Made by a program: the position numbers and the translations under genes. A stretch of 64,000 nucleotides of DNA from Numida meleagris (taxonomy: Eukaryota > Chordata > Aves > Galliformes > Numididae). Where the stretch lies: the NCBI RefSeq assembly GCF_002078875.1, contig NC_034409.1:15353111-15417110 (forward strand). Direction: 5' to 3'. The notes under the pieces are model-generated. The model saw only the letters and a program-made list of their open reading frames with translations, did not search any database and had not been told where the DNA came from. Every line of letters begins with the position of its first letter. Position 1 is the first letter of the stretch. This document shows, one piece after another, positions 49,709 through 63,016 of the stretch.

Positions 49709-52700
49709 GTAGGTGCTCTGAGACTTATTTGCTCACTTTCAGAAAATAAGTGAGAAAACTTCCAGTATTCGTGGTAAACTGGTTAAATCTGCACAGTGCT
49801 TGTCAAAATTAAAGCTTTGGAATTATTTCACATTTCTCCTTTTATGAAGAAGAGCAGAAAATCTGAAAAATCTGAAATCTTCATAAATGGATTTAATAGT
49901 TAGTAGGTATACGTGCATGTATATATGCACTGGGCTCTAATAGGGCAAGAACTTCAGACTCAGATGGCTGGGTTTAACTGTTGTTTTGTTGTGTTCCTTG
50001 GTCAATTTTATTCTTATTTCTACTGTCTTTCATTTATCTATATAAGCATTCGTACAACACAAGAAAACTGTTTAGGCAGGGTACAGTCTGTGCTTTGTTT
50101 GTTGTCCCATGGTGGGTATATACTGGGGACAAAGGAGCATCAGAAAAATGCTGAGTGTGCTTGCATGACATGGCATCATGAAGGACCCAAAGAACAGTGT
50201 TAAATTTGCTCTTTGCAAATCTCTGAAAGTCGATCTACAAAAGGCCTACAGAGGAAAAACTTCAGATTCAGCACTTCAACTTACAGAAAGTATTGGGCAC
50301 AATCCATCCACTTTGTCTATGAGCATATGTGAAATGGAGGATGCTGAAAAGTTTTCACAGAAATGGCTAGACGTATGCCTACATGTGTGAAAATGCAACA
50401 GCATGTATAGCATACTGATAGACTTCTTAATTTCAAGACTGCTTCTGTCCCTCAGCGTAAATACTTGAGACTTTCCAGACTGTGGGCACACTTCTTGAAA
50501 GATTTAGGTTAGCTTCTCCATTTACTCCATGAGTTCCAGCATCATGAAGTTTGCATCCTATGTCTCTCAGAATTAAAACGTGTTATTTCTTCCCTATGGA
50601 ATGATAGTTCTGCTAATAATGAGAAGGCAAACCTATGCAGCTATAGGCTGGGTGTTTATTATTGGGTTTTTGTTTTTGTTTTTCTGTGCGGTATGCAGAT
50701 CTTTGTTATTCTTTAAGCTATCCTTTGGTCTTGGTCTACTGCCATTAAACTTCAGTATTTTGTAATGTACCATATTCCTTAAAATGCTGACATGATGGTT
50801 TGTGCAAGCACTAATGCGAGGTAGGGAATGAGGGTGCTCCAAATATGTGCTGCACTTTTATTTTGAAGAAGAGCAAAGGTACTGCTGTGCAAAATAGGAC
50901 AAAGATTACTTAAAGCCATGTTTTTCTTATTTAGATCCAGAATCACCCTATAGAGTTACTGTAATTTACAGCAGCTTTCTACAGATAGTGTCACAACTCA
51001 GAGTACTGTGTGCAGTGAAACTGTCCTCTCTTGTTGTATCACTGACATGAATCCTACCCTACCAGGAATATTCTGTCATAACATCTTACAGTGATTTTGC
51101 AGTTTCTTAAATACACTATCAATATCTTACTCCTAGCAATAGCATACATTTCCTGAACAGCCAGTGTTTCCCTCCCCGTATGACAGTCCTCTGTACTTTC
51201 CTACTGCTTCCGCATGATCAGTCTGTGCAACGTCAGAACAAAAGAGACTGAACAAATCCTTTTTTAATTGTGTTACAGCTAGACTGCCCCAAGGCAGATA
51301 GAGAAATTTTTGTTTGAGTGTTTTTGAATTAGAAATGTTGTTATTACAAGCTCTCTTCAATAGACTTTTTTTTTTTTAACACGTAAGAGTTCAAGTAGCT
51401 TCCTTGGTTATTGCAGGAGTAAAAACTGTCAGATGTTAAAAAGTGTTGTGATACAAAAAAATTACCTGAAATTTGAACAAAACCTACATAATTATTTTTA
51501 TAGTACCTGGAATTGTGGGTGAGAGAAGCTGTGATTTAATTCATCTTTGATCCCAAGTAGGTGCCTTGTTTCTCATGACATTTCAGTCCAAGCACTAGTG
51601 CATTTCCTAGCAATTCCTAAGATGCCGGTTGTCAAGATACGTGAAGCAGAAGATTCTCATGAATCTTCTTTTAGGCACTTAACAGCATATTTCTTGCCCA
51701 TAGTCATTAACTCAGGCCTGACCATTGGAGAGTTGTGAGTGAAGAACCATGGGGCAGGCAGACAGTCTGTTACCTTCATCTTCCTGCTCTGGGCAATTGT
51801 CAGTAAGAGTCACCTTCCAGCTAAGATTCTGGTTCAACAAGCATTATTGGATTGCATATATATACAGATTTAATTCACAGCTCACCTGTCAAGCCACTGT
51901 TACTAGGAGGGGGATGGGTTATTTAGGGTTTTTGAGGGTGTCGGGGGGCACCTTTGTGTTACACGGTGAAAGGTTTGAAGAATACTCACCAGATAGCAGT
52001 GTGGCAAACCGAAGAGAGAGAGTCCCACTTATTTAGGCTGTTTGGGAAGATCTCCAATGATAGTTATCTCTTTCTGCTTTGCATTTCACAGCTGTTTTGT
52101 GTTGTGCAAGGAATGTAGTCTTGAATATGATTTCATTTTGGATGAGGGTGAATTTTAGGAAGACATTTTGCAATTTTTCCCATTTTCAGGAATAATTGTT
52201 GCAATATTTTATAGCAGTTAAGTGACTGCGATTTCAGTTGGGAATACGTTCATTCCTTGTCATTCATGAAACATGTGTGAATAGTTTACAGCAGAACTTG
52301 GCAGTAAGCTACAAGAATTTGAGTTTTTTTAGTTATGTAGGAGATATGTTGTTAATTAGGTTGATCAGCTAATGTTTTGCTTCCAAATCCATGTGAAATT
52401 ACGAATAGGAGTGTTTTTAGTGTGCATTTAGTGAAACTGACTGAGACTTACCTTCAGGTATTGAGAAGGGAAACAGTTTTTTTTAGTGTCTGCAGTGGGA
52501 GATTGTATGAATATGGGTTCAAGACATTTGAGAGAATGATATAATACTTTGTAGTCCAACACCGTGAAGATTGTTGTGTACTGGGAGTGCACTGTGTTTG
52601 CCAGTCAGGTGATGGTCTGTGCCAGATTTCATGAAATAAGCTAGTTTTGAAACTGTATGATCTAGGCCTTTCTTGCCTTGCAATTGCCGTGCCTGTCATT

Positions 52701-53154
52701 GCACCAAACAGAAAAACTAGGAGTAGAACGATTCCCATTTTTCACAGATAATACTAAGAAGATGGAAGCAGATTAATTGAAGAGGTGCACTGTAAGACAA
52801 AGAAGTTATAACCCAGTACACTGGAACGTTAGAATCAGGAGTACAGAAGAATGCGGAATTTTGTGAAAATTCAAAGTCACTGTGCACTCAGATGTAATGA
52901 ACACTCTCACCTCTCTTGTTTCAGTCCCTTATTTGTTGAATATGAGTAACAGCACTGCCTATCCTAGCAGGTATTTTGAAAATAAATGGCTGGTTTTTAA
53001 ATCTGTGTATATCCCAGCCTGGAGGTGCATAAAAAGCACACTGAATAAATTTAGATTCTACAGATCCTGCTTTCTGCATTGGAAATGTCTTAACAATTAT
53101 CTCTGTGTTTAATCAGAAATGATTGTGTTTTAACACTTGTGTCTACATTTCTAG
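49709..53154 (+). other. Intron between window exons 9 and 10 (3.4 kb)
   Basis: No repeat family was recognised. Several short open frames (for example 49913-50203, 50178-50390, 51749-52036) lack recognisable domains and consistent splice context. I treat all of this as intron. Confidence 0.78.
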
Positions 53155-53208
53155 GTAATAAATCCAAAGAAAAAAGGAAAAAAGAAAAAGTATATTAACT
53201 CTGGAACA
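53155..53208 (+). CDS. CPNE8: CPNE8 window exon 10 (54 nt): lysine-rich linker
   Basis: The acceptor ACATTTCTAG and donor GTAAGT flank exactly 18 codons, VINPKKKGKKKKYINSGT. Seven of 18 residues are lysine. The segment links C2B to the VWA domain in copines and in this subfamily always carries a basic run; a role in binding acidic lipids or in nuclear targeting is plausible but inferred. The exon is symmetric (phase 0 on both sides), so skipping would remove the basic patch without a frameshift. Confidence 0.95.
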
Positions 53209-54709
53209 GTAAGTACATATAATTTATAATATTACTGAATGCATTTCTCTTGAAATACAGAGTAGTGGACTTGTCATATAACAGAGTTAGAATAGAACCA
53301 TCTGTGAAAGCTACAACAATAAACTATTTACTGTACTACAATATTTATTTTCAGATGTGTTTGGGTTTTTTTAAGTTGATATAAGTTGTTTTCAAGTATG
53401 CTGTTTAGTTGCCAATGATTTTAAAAACGAGTTATACCAAAGCTGGGGGCAGATTCTTGAAATTATTTGTTTGGACACTATTAAATTTTGTCTGAAATAT
53501 TTTTGCGTTTTCAGAAGTCAGTTTTATGTTTAAATTCAACCTAGCATAATCATCAAAAGCTACTAAGTCATACCTAGCATGCCAAAGCAGAAAGAGTCAT
53601 AAATTTTTATTACCAGCAGGTTTTTGTAAATCTCTCTTGAAATTCCTGTTAAGTCTAATATGGGATGAGAGTTTAATGTCCTTTTATTCATATTATGTTT
53701 TGAACCATTTGCTAGCAACGCAAATAATTCCCTTCAACATTTTCTCATCTTCCGTGTTCTGGCACCCATGATACTCAGAACAGCCATGAGAAAATAAGGC
53801 AAATGTTGAAGAATTTTATACTGGAAAATCAAAACAGATTTTAGATATGTTCTTTTGAAAACACATCCAGCATGGGGTTTTTTTGCTCATGAAAAGTTCC
53901 AATGAAGTCAGGAGGACTACTTTCACTCTTAACTATCTAGCTTTGAAGAAGTGATTTGTTGTTCCCACATTCTTATGTAAGTCTGTTCTTCAATAGGAAA
54001 ACTATCACTTATTTTGTACCTCTGTTTTAAAACGTAAAAAGTAGTTTGTCCATGAAAATTTACCCTGCAAGATCTGATTAATTCATTAGATTTTTTTACT
54101 TTTTTATTTTTTTGCTAATTAAAGTGTTAGAATAAAGTTCCTTCAGGCTATCTGTCTGCATTTGAAAGAACATTTTTTACTCATATTTGGGCAGACAGAA
54201 TCAACTGTGGGTTTTTTATTTTTTGTCTCAGATTAGCAGGAAATTTACAATAAATGGTTCGATGTTAGTAATTTTCTTTCCTCTTTTCTTCTTTGCTAGT
54301 GTTTCTTATCACTGCTTTTATAATTTCCTTATTGAGTCCTTTTTGTCCCCATTTGACCTTCTGTGTGCAGGCGTCAATTAAGCTTCTGCAAGTACTCAGT
54401 AGGTACTTCAGAAAGAATAGGCATATGTTTGCCTGGCCTGGAAAGTGATCTTTCATCCATTATCTTTCACTTTAAAAATAAATAAATAAATAAACCACCC
54501 ATACCAAAACAGAACAGAACAGAACAAAACGACCACCAAAAAAATTGTAGCCGACTTCCAAACTTGTCTTCCCTTTCAAAAACTGGTTTCTGGAATGGTT
54601 ACATTGTTTTCTATGTCTTCTTTTTACCTCCAAAAACAGTGGGTATGTCTCTACTTGTTTAATTGGGAAATGACAGTTCATATCTGACTCTTCTTTTATT
54701 TGCTTTCAG
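53209..54709 (+). other. Intron between window exons 10 and 11 (1.5 kb)
   Basis: AT-rich intron. A compound microsatellite lies at 54474-54531. Nothing else was recognised. Confidence 0.82.
54474..54531. repeat. Compound microsatellite (AAAT)n and (AACAG)n
   Basis: About five AAAT units (54474-54494) are followed, after a short spacer, by ACAGA/AACAG pentamers (54507-54531). Simple-sequence expansion within the intron about 180 bp before the exon at 54710. Confidence 0.85.
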
Positions 54710-54771
54710 GTAACGCTGCTTTCCTTCCTAATTGAAACAGAAGTTTCATTCCTTGACTATATTAAAGGCGG
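54710..54771 (+). CDS. CPNE8: CPNE8 window exon 11 (62 nt): entry to the copine/VWA domain
   Basis: The acceptor TGCTTTCAG and donor GTATGT flank 20 codons plus two bases: VTLLSFLIETEVSFLDYIKG with a split glycine completed by the next exon. SFLDYIKGG immediately precedes the VWA fold in copines. The donor is GTATGT rather than GTAAGT but still good. Confidence 0.95.
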
Positions 54772-57270
54772 GTATGTAATTGTCAACAAAGCTTTCTTCT
54801 TTTCACAATCTCATTGTAATTCACTAATAATTTGTGTTTGTATATTGCATGTGATGACTCTAAGTAATTACTTTAAGAACTGTATTGTTTCCTCATGAAG
54901 AGGCTGTACTTTCTTATGTTACTGGTGTCAGTTAAGTTATGGAACTTCATGTATACTGTTGGAATAGGTAATGGTACAAAAATAATGAGGTTGAGTAATG
55001 ACCTCTGATCAACCAGTGAAAATGTGATTAACTGAAAGGGAATTATGTATATACTATTAAATTACTAAAATGCTGTTTTATTTCTTTTACTACACTGACC
55101 TTTGATTTATTTAAGATTGGCTTTTCTTTAGAGCCTTTCCCCTTCAAAGACATTTTTCAGTACTAATTATATAAGACTTATAGCACATTCAATTTGTCAT
55201 TTATCGTCATTCCAAAAGGGGAGTAGAGACAGAAGCATCAAATGGTTTACCCTAGAACATACCTGGAAGTGGGATCAAATGTCCGGAATTCCTAACTCTT
55301 AACCTCTGTACCAGAAAGCAGTATTCTCTAAAAAAATGGAAATAATTTGTTACACATTTCTAGGCACTTAATATGGATTTTTGAGGCATACTGTCTGACT
55401 ATATTTTCTATAGCTATTTTATGTCATTGATTACCTTTGGAGAAACAAGTTACTGGCTTTTTTTTTTTTTCTGACAATCTTCAACCAGGCTTCAACTGAA
55501 ATAAAAAGAAGTCTGTGTTGTGTTTTGCTATTAGCAATACACAGCTTCATCTTTGTTTCCAGTAGCGGTAATCCTACAGACGATAATGTGCTTAAGGTTT
55601 GTTCCTAACACATTTATCATTGAAGTTTGTTCTGGTAAGATGGTGCATCCAGTTATGTTTTAGTTACAGAGAAACTGTCAGTAAGCTGGCTGTGCTGCCA
55701 TTATGTTCAAGGTTTTTAGAAATACAACCAGAAATTATACACCATACCAAACTGATAACTGATATAGGGAATGGATCGTTGCTAAGAAGTGGTTCATAGT
55801 GTTGACCTAAGTCGTGGGCTGCAGCAGAGAGTAATCTTTTTCTCTCTCAAGGAGCAACAAACTGATGTTTTAATTTTCCCAAAAAGTTAAATTTCAAAGT
55901 CAGGAAATCCAAATTTACTACTGTTTGTTCTTCATCCAATAAAATAAGTATTTTTACTGAGGGTGGAGTCATAGTCTCTTATGTATGTCAAAACACAGTG
56001 TCTTTTGTCTCATTAAGATTAAATGCAGTGAGAGCATTTTTATGGATAATAGTTACAAATGTGAACGTTTAAGATTTTAAACGTGGATGTGGATGTTTTG
56101 TCTTTAAAATTGTTACTAATATCTTTGTAGAAATTTTTCTTTCGTGTCTGAACATATTTTTTCAGGCATGGTGTGATGGTACTACTGGAACTTCAACATC
56201 TGAAAAATGTTATCTATCTTCTGTAAGGAATTCTATCAGTGTATTTGCTTGACAAACTGTTCTGAGGCACCTAGATTGCCATGGGTAGGCCACCAGTTAA
56301 TTCTGTGTTTCTGAGTCTGTTTCCAGTGGCTGCTATGGACTGCTGTGTCTTTGAGGCAGACACTGAGAGTGAGAGACAGACAGCTGCCTGAGATAACTGA
56401 AAAATACTTGGAGTGTTGAAGTTTTTCTGAATGTGTTTTCCATGTTAACAATCATAGTCAATCTGTTGTTGAACTCTTCTGATTTGTGGTTTTCTGGTTT
56501 TGGTAGGGAATCCTAAAAGTTGAAAGAAACAACTTTTAGGACTGTTGTAGTCCTTCTTAGGAACATTGCTGTCATGGTCATTAACAGAAAGAGAAAATGA
56601 CCATCCATCCATGTTTACCAAAAGTCTGCATAGAATGAGGTGCCAGGCACAATATTGGCTCTTCTATAAATGGATGCTTATGAAATATTTCATGTTCAGA
56701 ACTTTATTGTAGTTGATTTGAAGTGTCTAGAACGAGTACTGATTTAAGGGAAAGCTTGACAGCATTAACTGTAATTAATTGGGATTGCAGTATTGATTTG
56801 ATTTGTATTTCAAATCTACATGTTTTTAATTGAAATATTTCATTCTAAGTATCATCAGTGACTTTTTTAAAAAGACATAAAAATGAAATAGAAATTTGTT
56901 CATACATTCTAATTTATTTTTATTTCATAACACTGAATTTTATGGTAGTATGTAGGAAAGAGATGGATGTCTCTTTTACATCTGTTGTGCTTCAAATGGT
57001 ATCATCTTAGTTGCTAGCTTTTCCTTGTGTCTTGATGCTTAATCACATGTTACGACACTGACCTTCATATGTTTAAGATAGGGTTAGCTGTGCTAAAAAT
57101 AATGTTTATTTCAAAATTGAACTTCTCCTTCCACTTAATAGCATATTTTCCTATAAAAATCACCTCCTGATATATGAATAAGCCAGGAATGTGAGGGATA
57201 TTGCCTTCAAGAGGAATTCATTTGAAATCATTTTGTTTGTAGGAATGACTGTCAAACACATAACAGAGTA

Positions 57271-57303
57271 TTTTATTTTTATTTTATTTTATTTTATTTT
57301 ATA
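57271..57303. repeat. (TTTTA)n microsatellite abutting a CR1 tail
   Basis: About six TTTTA units run directly into the reverse complement of a CR1 3' end at 57302. The repeat may have been the insertion target or have grown from the junction. Confidence 0.85.
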
Positions 57304-57571
57304 GAATCATAGAGTCACAGAATGGCATGAGTTGGAAGGGACCTCCAAGATGATCTAGTTCGATTGCCCCTGCCTTAGACAGGGTTGCCACCCATGAGCT
57401 CAGGTTGCCCAGGGCCCCATCCAACCTGGCCCAGAACATGGGGCACTCACAGCTTTTCTGGGCAGCTGTGCCAGTCCTCACCATCCTCTGAGTGACCCCC
57501 TATCATCTAAGCTGAGTCTCCCCTCATTTAGTTAGACTATTTAGTTAGACTATTCCCCTTGTCCTAACACT
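57302..57571 (-). mobile_element. CR1 LINE 3' tail, antisense
   Basis: It starts with ATAGAATCATAGAGTCACAG and GTTGGAAGGGACC, then the typical CR1 3' UTR and the reverse complement of the ORF2 end (minus-strand residues such as ARLDGALGNL). Near 57528-57553 a 13-bp unit, TTAGTTAGACTAT, is duplicated in tandem. 5'-truncated. Confidence 0.92.
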
Positions 57572-58499
57572 ATTAAATTTAAATGTAGAGTAGGTGGCTC
57601 TGTTTTATCTGTAAATGAGACCAGGAGCCATAAAGCTGCAAGACGTAGCAGACAGAAAAAATACCTCTGTGCAAAAGTTTCCATACTTTTCAGACTTTCT
57701 AGACATCTTAAAATAGCATGTGATACTTTAGATGTTCGTAAATCATGAAAATTTCAGGAACTGTATCCTCTTTCAACCTGAAAGTGTTAAGTCATCTTTT
57801 CTGTCCAAGATTAGTGAAAAATAAGAGGAACTGTTTCTGCACAATTGTGTTAAAACTTGCCTTCATAAATATTTTCACATATGAACATCTACACATTGTT
57901 TGGATTGTGAGGGCTTTGGGCTTTCATTTTTAACTGAGCTGTACTGAATCATTGATGGTCAAAAAAGGAAATTTAGAACTGCTTTTATGACAGCTATTTT
58001 CATCCAACTAGTACATCATACGTAATGGCTTACATATTTGATGTACTGAGGAAACTTAGTTGAGATAGAGCTGTGAAGCAAGGGCTACCATGGCTACATA
58101 TCGTAGAGACTGCCATGTATGTTGTATCCATGGAGAATAATTAGGAGTAATAGAGCTATATAGGAGGAAGATTTTAAGGAACTTTTATGAGGAAAATGTT
58201 GTTTGTGTTGATGCTGCATTTGCAAAGAGGAAATTAAAAAATTACTGTCACTGGAGACTTTTTAGATTAAATGCCATGGAGACAGTACAGCCCCTTGTTA
58301 GTGTTAGTTACTCCATTAGCTCAGTTATACATTGCTGCACAGTAAGCGATTCTCAAACCTTCACTGACTCCAGGCTTAACTTGTTCCCTCGTGTATCAGC
58401 TCTGATTGAAAGAGGATAGTTTTACCTTGCTCTCCCAAGGACACAAACTAAATGTCTGCTCTGTGGTGAAGATTACTGCTACTGGTAAGATGCTTTTGT

Positions 58500-58790
58500 T
58501 ACTGCTAGTGATAATATAGGGTGAGTTCACCCTGAGAGATCATGTCTTCCTCTACTAGCTCTGAGTCCACAAGGCGTGTTGCTGTGCTTGGATGTTCTGT
58601 CTGTGCCTTCCCTTGTGTCAGGACACTCGGTGACCCAGCCTGCCTGGCCAGACAGTAATGCTGTGACAGTGTTTGTGCGCAGCTTTGTGACCTTACAACC
58701 TCACTTGAAGCCGTGGGTGTCATGAGCTTCTCATCTAGCTCCTTGGGGAATGTGCATCTGGGAAAGCAGAAAAACAACCTCAGCAAATGA
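58500..58790. other. Unassigned GC-richer block
   Basis: A 93-codon minus-strand frame covers 58505-58786, but its peptide matches nothing I recognise and there is no splice or promoter context. The composition differs from the surrounding AT-rich intron. Possibly a decayed transposable element or a regulatory block. Confidence 0.3.
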
Positions 58791-58975
58791 ACTTCCCGAT
58801 CAGAAAAACCTCACATTTGAAAAATCTGGGGAACTAGGAATATTTTAAAGGAACAGCAAAAAAGCCTTGACCCTTTGCCTCAAGTACTTTGTCCCTCCCA
58901 TTTCTCTGGGCCTTCTTGCCTCTCCCTGTAGGAAGTTCTGCTAGTGTCTTACTGTTCTGTGTTCTTTAAGTATTT

Positions 58976-59200
58976 CATAGAATCATAGAATCATTTGAGT
59001 TGGAAGGGACCTTCAAAAGTCGTCTGATCCAGCTCCCCTGCAATGAAAAGGCTCACCTAAGGCTAGATCAGGTGCTCAGAGCCTGGTCCAGCCTGCTCTT
59101 CAGTGTTTCTGGGGACGGGGCTTCCACCGCATCTCTGGGCAACATGTTCCAGTGTCTCACCACCCTCACTGTGAAAGACTATTTCCTTATACCCAATTTG
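58976..59200 (-). mobile_element. CR1 LINE 3' tail, antisense
   Basis: It opens with CATAGAATCATAGAATCATT and GTTGGAAGGGACCTTC, and passes through the CR1 3' UTR to the block ATGTTCCAGTGTCTCACCAC, then CACTGTGAAAGAC, the reverse complement of the ORF2 C-terminal end. 5'-truncated. Confidence 0.92.
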
Positions 59201-59267
59201 ATAGTTTGGGGTTGAATTCAGGAACTTGATAGACATGCACTGCTTTTCCAGCCTTAGGTTTTTAAAA

Positions 59268-59290
59268 TTGTTATTATTATTATTTTATTT
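59268..59290. repeat. Short (TTA)n/(TTTTA)n simple repeat
   Basis: About five TTA units followed by one TTTTA. Simple sequence only. Confidence 0.7.
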
Positions 59291-62039
59291 TGATACTTTA
59301 TAGATCAACCAGCTACCAGTATGGTGGTTTCATCCTTCTACAAAATGGTGCATTCTGTAATTGAATTACATCATTGTACCTAAGCAAAGAGTGTGGCTTT
59401 AACATAAATTTCAGCATAGTTAGATTGCCTTAGGTTTTCTGTGGTTTGTAAATACAAAATTCTTTTCTTGCATATTGGAATTTTCTGTAGCTTAGCCCTG
59501 TGTAGATTCTGTGCTTCTTGAAACTAAAATCTAACCTACGCTGTGCAACAAAGTTTGGAACATTCCCTGTATGCAAGGTATTTGGGTTCCATATTGCATC
59601 TTAAGTTTGTTACAGTGGCATTTTGAAGTATTAGAGGAACATGCAGGGATAACAGTACAGCATTCATATATTGCTCTGAAAAAGAGGTTTTTTTGCTTTT
59701 CAAGATTTCCTAGGTATGGATATTTACCTTATGCTTGCTGTGTGCGTTGAGAACCTTTGGTTTTTTATACATTTGGTCTTACCTTGGAATATGGTTCTAG
59801 CTTAGTGACTGGTTTATTTATTTTCTGATGCTCTACATACAGTTAGGACACAAACTGTTAAGTTTTTGTGGTGTGATTTTGAGCACTGTTCAGAAAATGA
59901 CTTTCTTGCTGTTTGGAGTAACACTATATGTCCCTTCTAAGAGCATTCAATTAATCCTGAAAACACCTCAAATTACCCTTACAGTTTTCACACAAACACT
60001 TGTTTAGTTTTCCTCAGCATTGTAGCAAACAGCTCTGTGTATAAAAGTCTGAAACAGACTGTCTGCCAGTTCATTTATTTTCACCTGAGTTAAGCACTAA
60101 GATAGTTCAGCATACCCTTCCTAATTAATCATTATGCAGATAGGTGATTTTACTGCAGTGTTTTTTTCGTAGTTCAGATACAGCTCTAAGCTTTGAGGAC
60201 TTTTGTAAAAACAACCAGTAAAGGATCTTAAATAAAGCTTCTGTTTTCTTGGTGTGTTTTAAAATTTAGAGTATTTAATCATGCATCTAAGTTTGTCTTT
60301 AAGACTTTGATTTCAGATGCTTTTTAAATTTTTAGGCATCCTTACACTGAATGAATGATTTTTCAGCTATTGTCCCTTACATAAAATATAGTAATCAAAT
60401 ATCTTATCAAAAATATGTTATTATTGGTGAACATTATTAATATGTTAATAACAGCAGTCACCTAACAATGTGCAGTGGATAGAACCTAAAAATTATTCTG
60501 TTGAAAAGAAATAAAACATGGTAGAAATAAAAACAGGGCAGTGAACTGACAGATATATTCGTTACTTTTAATTTTCCAGAATAGCATGTATTACTTTGAA
60601 AACATTTCTTAAAATATCATTCAGATTAATTTTCTAGTCATCAGACTTGACTTCCAAATTAGTTGTGTCTGATGTATCCACAACACAGAGCTTCTAAATT
60701 AGCCTTCCCAAATTAGTTTTTTTTTTAATTATGAGCAGTTTGGTTTTCAGTCCTGAGAAGCAGTAGGGAAATTAATACCTTTTCATAGTAATCTTTCACA
60801 CAAAATACGTGTTCACAATAGTGCAGCTGCTTTTGGAAATATTTTCTCCTGTGGTACTTATTTGAAGTTAAATTGTTTGAACTTCAAATACCCAGTTCTA
60901 TGCTCAAAAAAAGATTTAATTGCATTTTGATAATTTTGACTAGAAGGGTTGATATTCATTTTGTACCTTTTTGCAGTTTATTATTCATTTTGCCATAGGA
61001 CGCTAGTGCCTTGTGTGACCTAGTCTCCCATGTCTCCTTCCACAAGATCATACTTAGAGGGATGTTTCAAGTATCTTATATATGTATGTATAAAATGGTC
61101 ATTGAAAACACAGGGTAATCATGGTGCATGTTTGTCCTAAGTGAGTTTGTTCCAGCTTTCCCAGTCCTCTGTAAGGCATGAATAATACTCTGTGTGGTCA
61201 CAAATCCATAATACAATATTACACTTGCATTAAGAGTGGGATCCAGTTGCCTGAAAATGGAGTTTAATGCCATTTTAGACTCCTAAAATCTTCCATGATG
61301 CAGTAAGTACTCTAGGGTTTATAAAATAACGTTAGAAACTTCTATTTAGGAAACTGAATTCTACTGTGTGTATGCATCTGCAAAACTGTAGTAAGATTAA
61401 GTAAGTGATTTAAGTTCTGTTGTAGAAAGGCAGACATCTGTTTTGATCTTATTTTATGTCATGATTTTTACGGTTGTCAAATTGGTACATGCAGTAATAA
61501 ACATACTCTTCTTGGAGAAAAACTGTAGTCCAGATTACTGTGGTTGGTAAACGGGTTAAGGATTTTTCTAGTTTAGCAGATGAATTTCTGTTATCTAGAG
61601 CAATGTACATTTAACACAGACATATCTGTTTGAGGAATACTTCTGAAACTGCTGCTGTCAGTCATTCCCTTTAGTTGCATTAAATGTGATTTTGGTTCTT
61701 TTTGTAATTTAGATGTATTTTAGATATTTTTTCTTTTGTTGGCTATTTTCCTTTTAAAGTTTTTTTTTTTTTACTTTACTTTCTCATTTCTGTCTTACAT
61801 TCAGAATGTGCGTAACTGTTTCAGAATTTTTAGACATATTCTGGGCTGACAGTGTTCCAAGGAACCACAAAGGCTCTTCTTGATACTGTGGTTGTTGGTG
61901 GGGTTTTGCTACCTTTTAGCGATTGTGTCCACTCATGTCTAGTTTAGTTTGTGTAGGCCTTGGTCAGTGTAATAAAATGATTCCGTGTGGTTTTTTGTGT
62001 GCGTCTAGATCTTCATGAAAGTAATAGCATTTTCTCTGG

Positions 62040-62460
62040 GCAGTAAGGTTATTTGAGCAGTAAATCTTCTACTGCAAGGCCAGATGTCAGATTATTGATA
62101 TTTGATCTAAGCGTCCATGCATTAAATATGTACATTAACTTTCAAAGAGCTGTAATCTTTGGCAGTTTGGTCAATACGTTCATAGTGGTGCACACTGAGG
62201 GGCAGAAATTTGAAGGAATATGTAAAAGACTTGGTCTGAGTAAAAAGTCAATTTTCAGATTCATCGAAACTCTTCTGCCTGATTAGAGTCTTAACAGTAA
62301 AGAGATTATCTCCAGAATGACAGTATTTTGTGCTGAAGGAAGTTACAGAACAGGATTGCATTAATTGGATTGTCACTCCGTAAGTCCATTAGTGTCTAAT
62401 TTTCTGACAATAATGGTATGCTAACAATTTGTTCATGCACAGTAATGGCTTTACTTAGCT
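62040..62460. promoter_or_regulatory. Candidate conserved noncoding block (weak)
   Basis: A non-repeat stretch of mixed composition about 0.5 kb upstream of the exon at 62970. It has several TAAT/ATTA cores (for example TGCATTAATTGGATT near 62358 and CCATTAGTGTCTAATTTTC near 62390). The 77-codon frame at 62053-62286 has no recognisable domain. Called on composition alone. Confidence 0.2.
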
Positions 62461-62969
62461 ACTGCTTGAATTACTGATCTTTATATTCCTGTTCCCAGAT
62501 TTTTCTTTTACCTTCCACAATTTTCCTTGGTACACTCACTTAAAGTGTTGTGTTCCCATGAATGAAATCTCCTGCCAAAAACTATGCTGTCTTTTCCGAA
62601 GATTTTATGTCTAGCATGATTTCAAACACATTCTGACTGAAGACACGGTTTTAGTGTTAAGGGCAGATTAGTAAAACCCTAATTGCCTTGCCAATTGCCT
62701 TCCTTGTCCAAAGAAAAATCAATATTAGTGTTGAAAATAATAATATACAGAGATCATAATAACCAAAATGTAAAATTTTTCATAAGCAATGAAAAAGGAG
62801 GGATGGAATAAAGAAAATGTTTTCTATATGTTCATGAAATAGTGTTTTCGATGTGTATTACCTGAATTTGAATTCCTATATTTCGCACAAAAACATTATC
62901 ACGAATTTTGTTTATTTTTCCACATAGCAGTAAGGGTATTAGTAAGACCTGTATTTGCTTATTTTACAG

Positions 62970-63016
62970 AACCCAAATCAACTTCACAGTAGCTATTGAC
63001 TTCACAGCCTCAAATG
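62970..63016 (+). CDS. CPNE8: CPNE8 window exon 12 (47 nt): VWA metal-site motif
   Basis: The acceptor TATTTTACAG and donor GTAAGA flank one base, 15 codons (TQINFTVAIDFTASN) and one base. The D-F-T-A-S sequence is the copine form of the metal-ion-dependent adhesion site (DxSxS in integrin-type VWA domains), on the first strand of the fold. The last base G joins GT of the next exon to give glycine. Confidence 0.96.

Larger units (their letters stand above)
54772..62969 (+). other. Intron between window exons 11 and 12 (8.2 kb)
   Basis: It contains antisense CR1 tails at 57302-57571 and 58976-59200, a TTTTA microsatellite at 57271-57303, a TTA run at 59268-59290, a GC-richer unassigned block at 58500-58790 and a candidate conserved noncoding block at 62040-62460. 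The stretches 54772-57270, 57572-58499, 59291-62039 and 62461-62969 are AT-rich with no recognised feature. Confidence 0.75.

Noticed and set aside
49913..50390. Two neighbouring plus-strand frames that might form a small gene
   Set aside because: They overlap in different frames without splice signals and show no family similarity.
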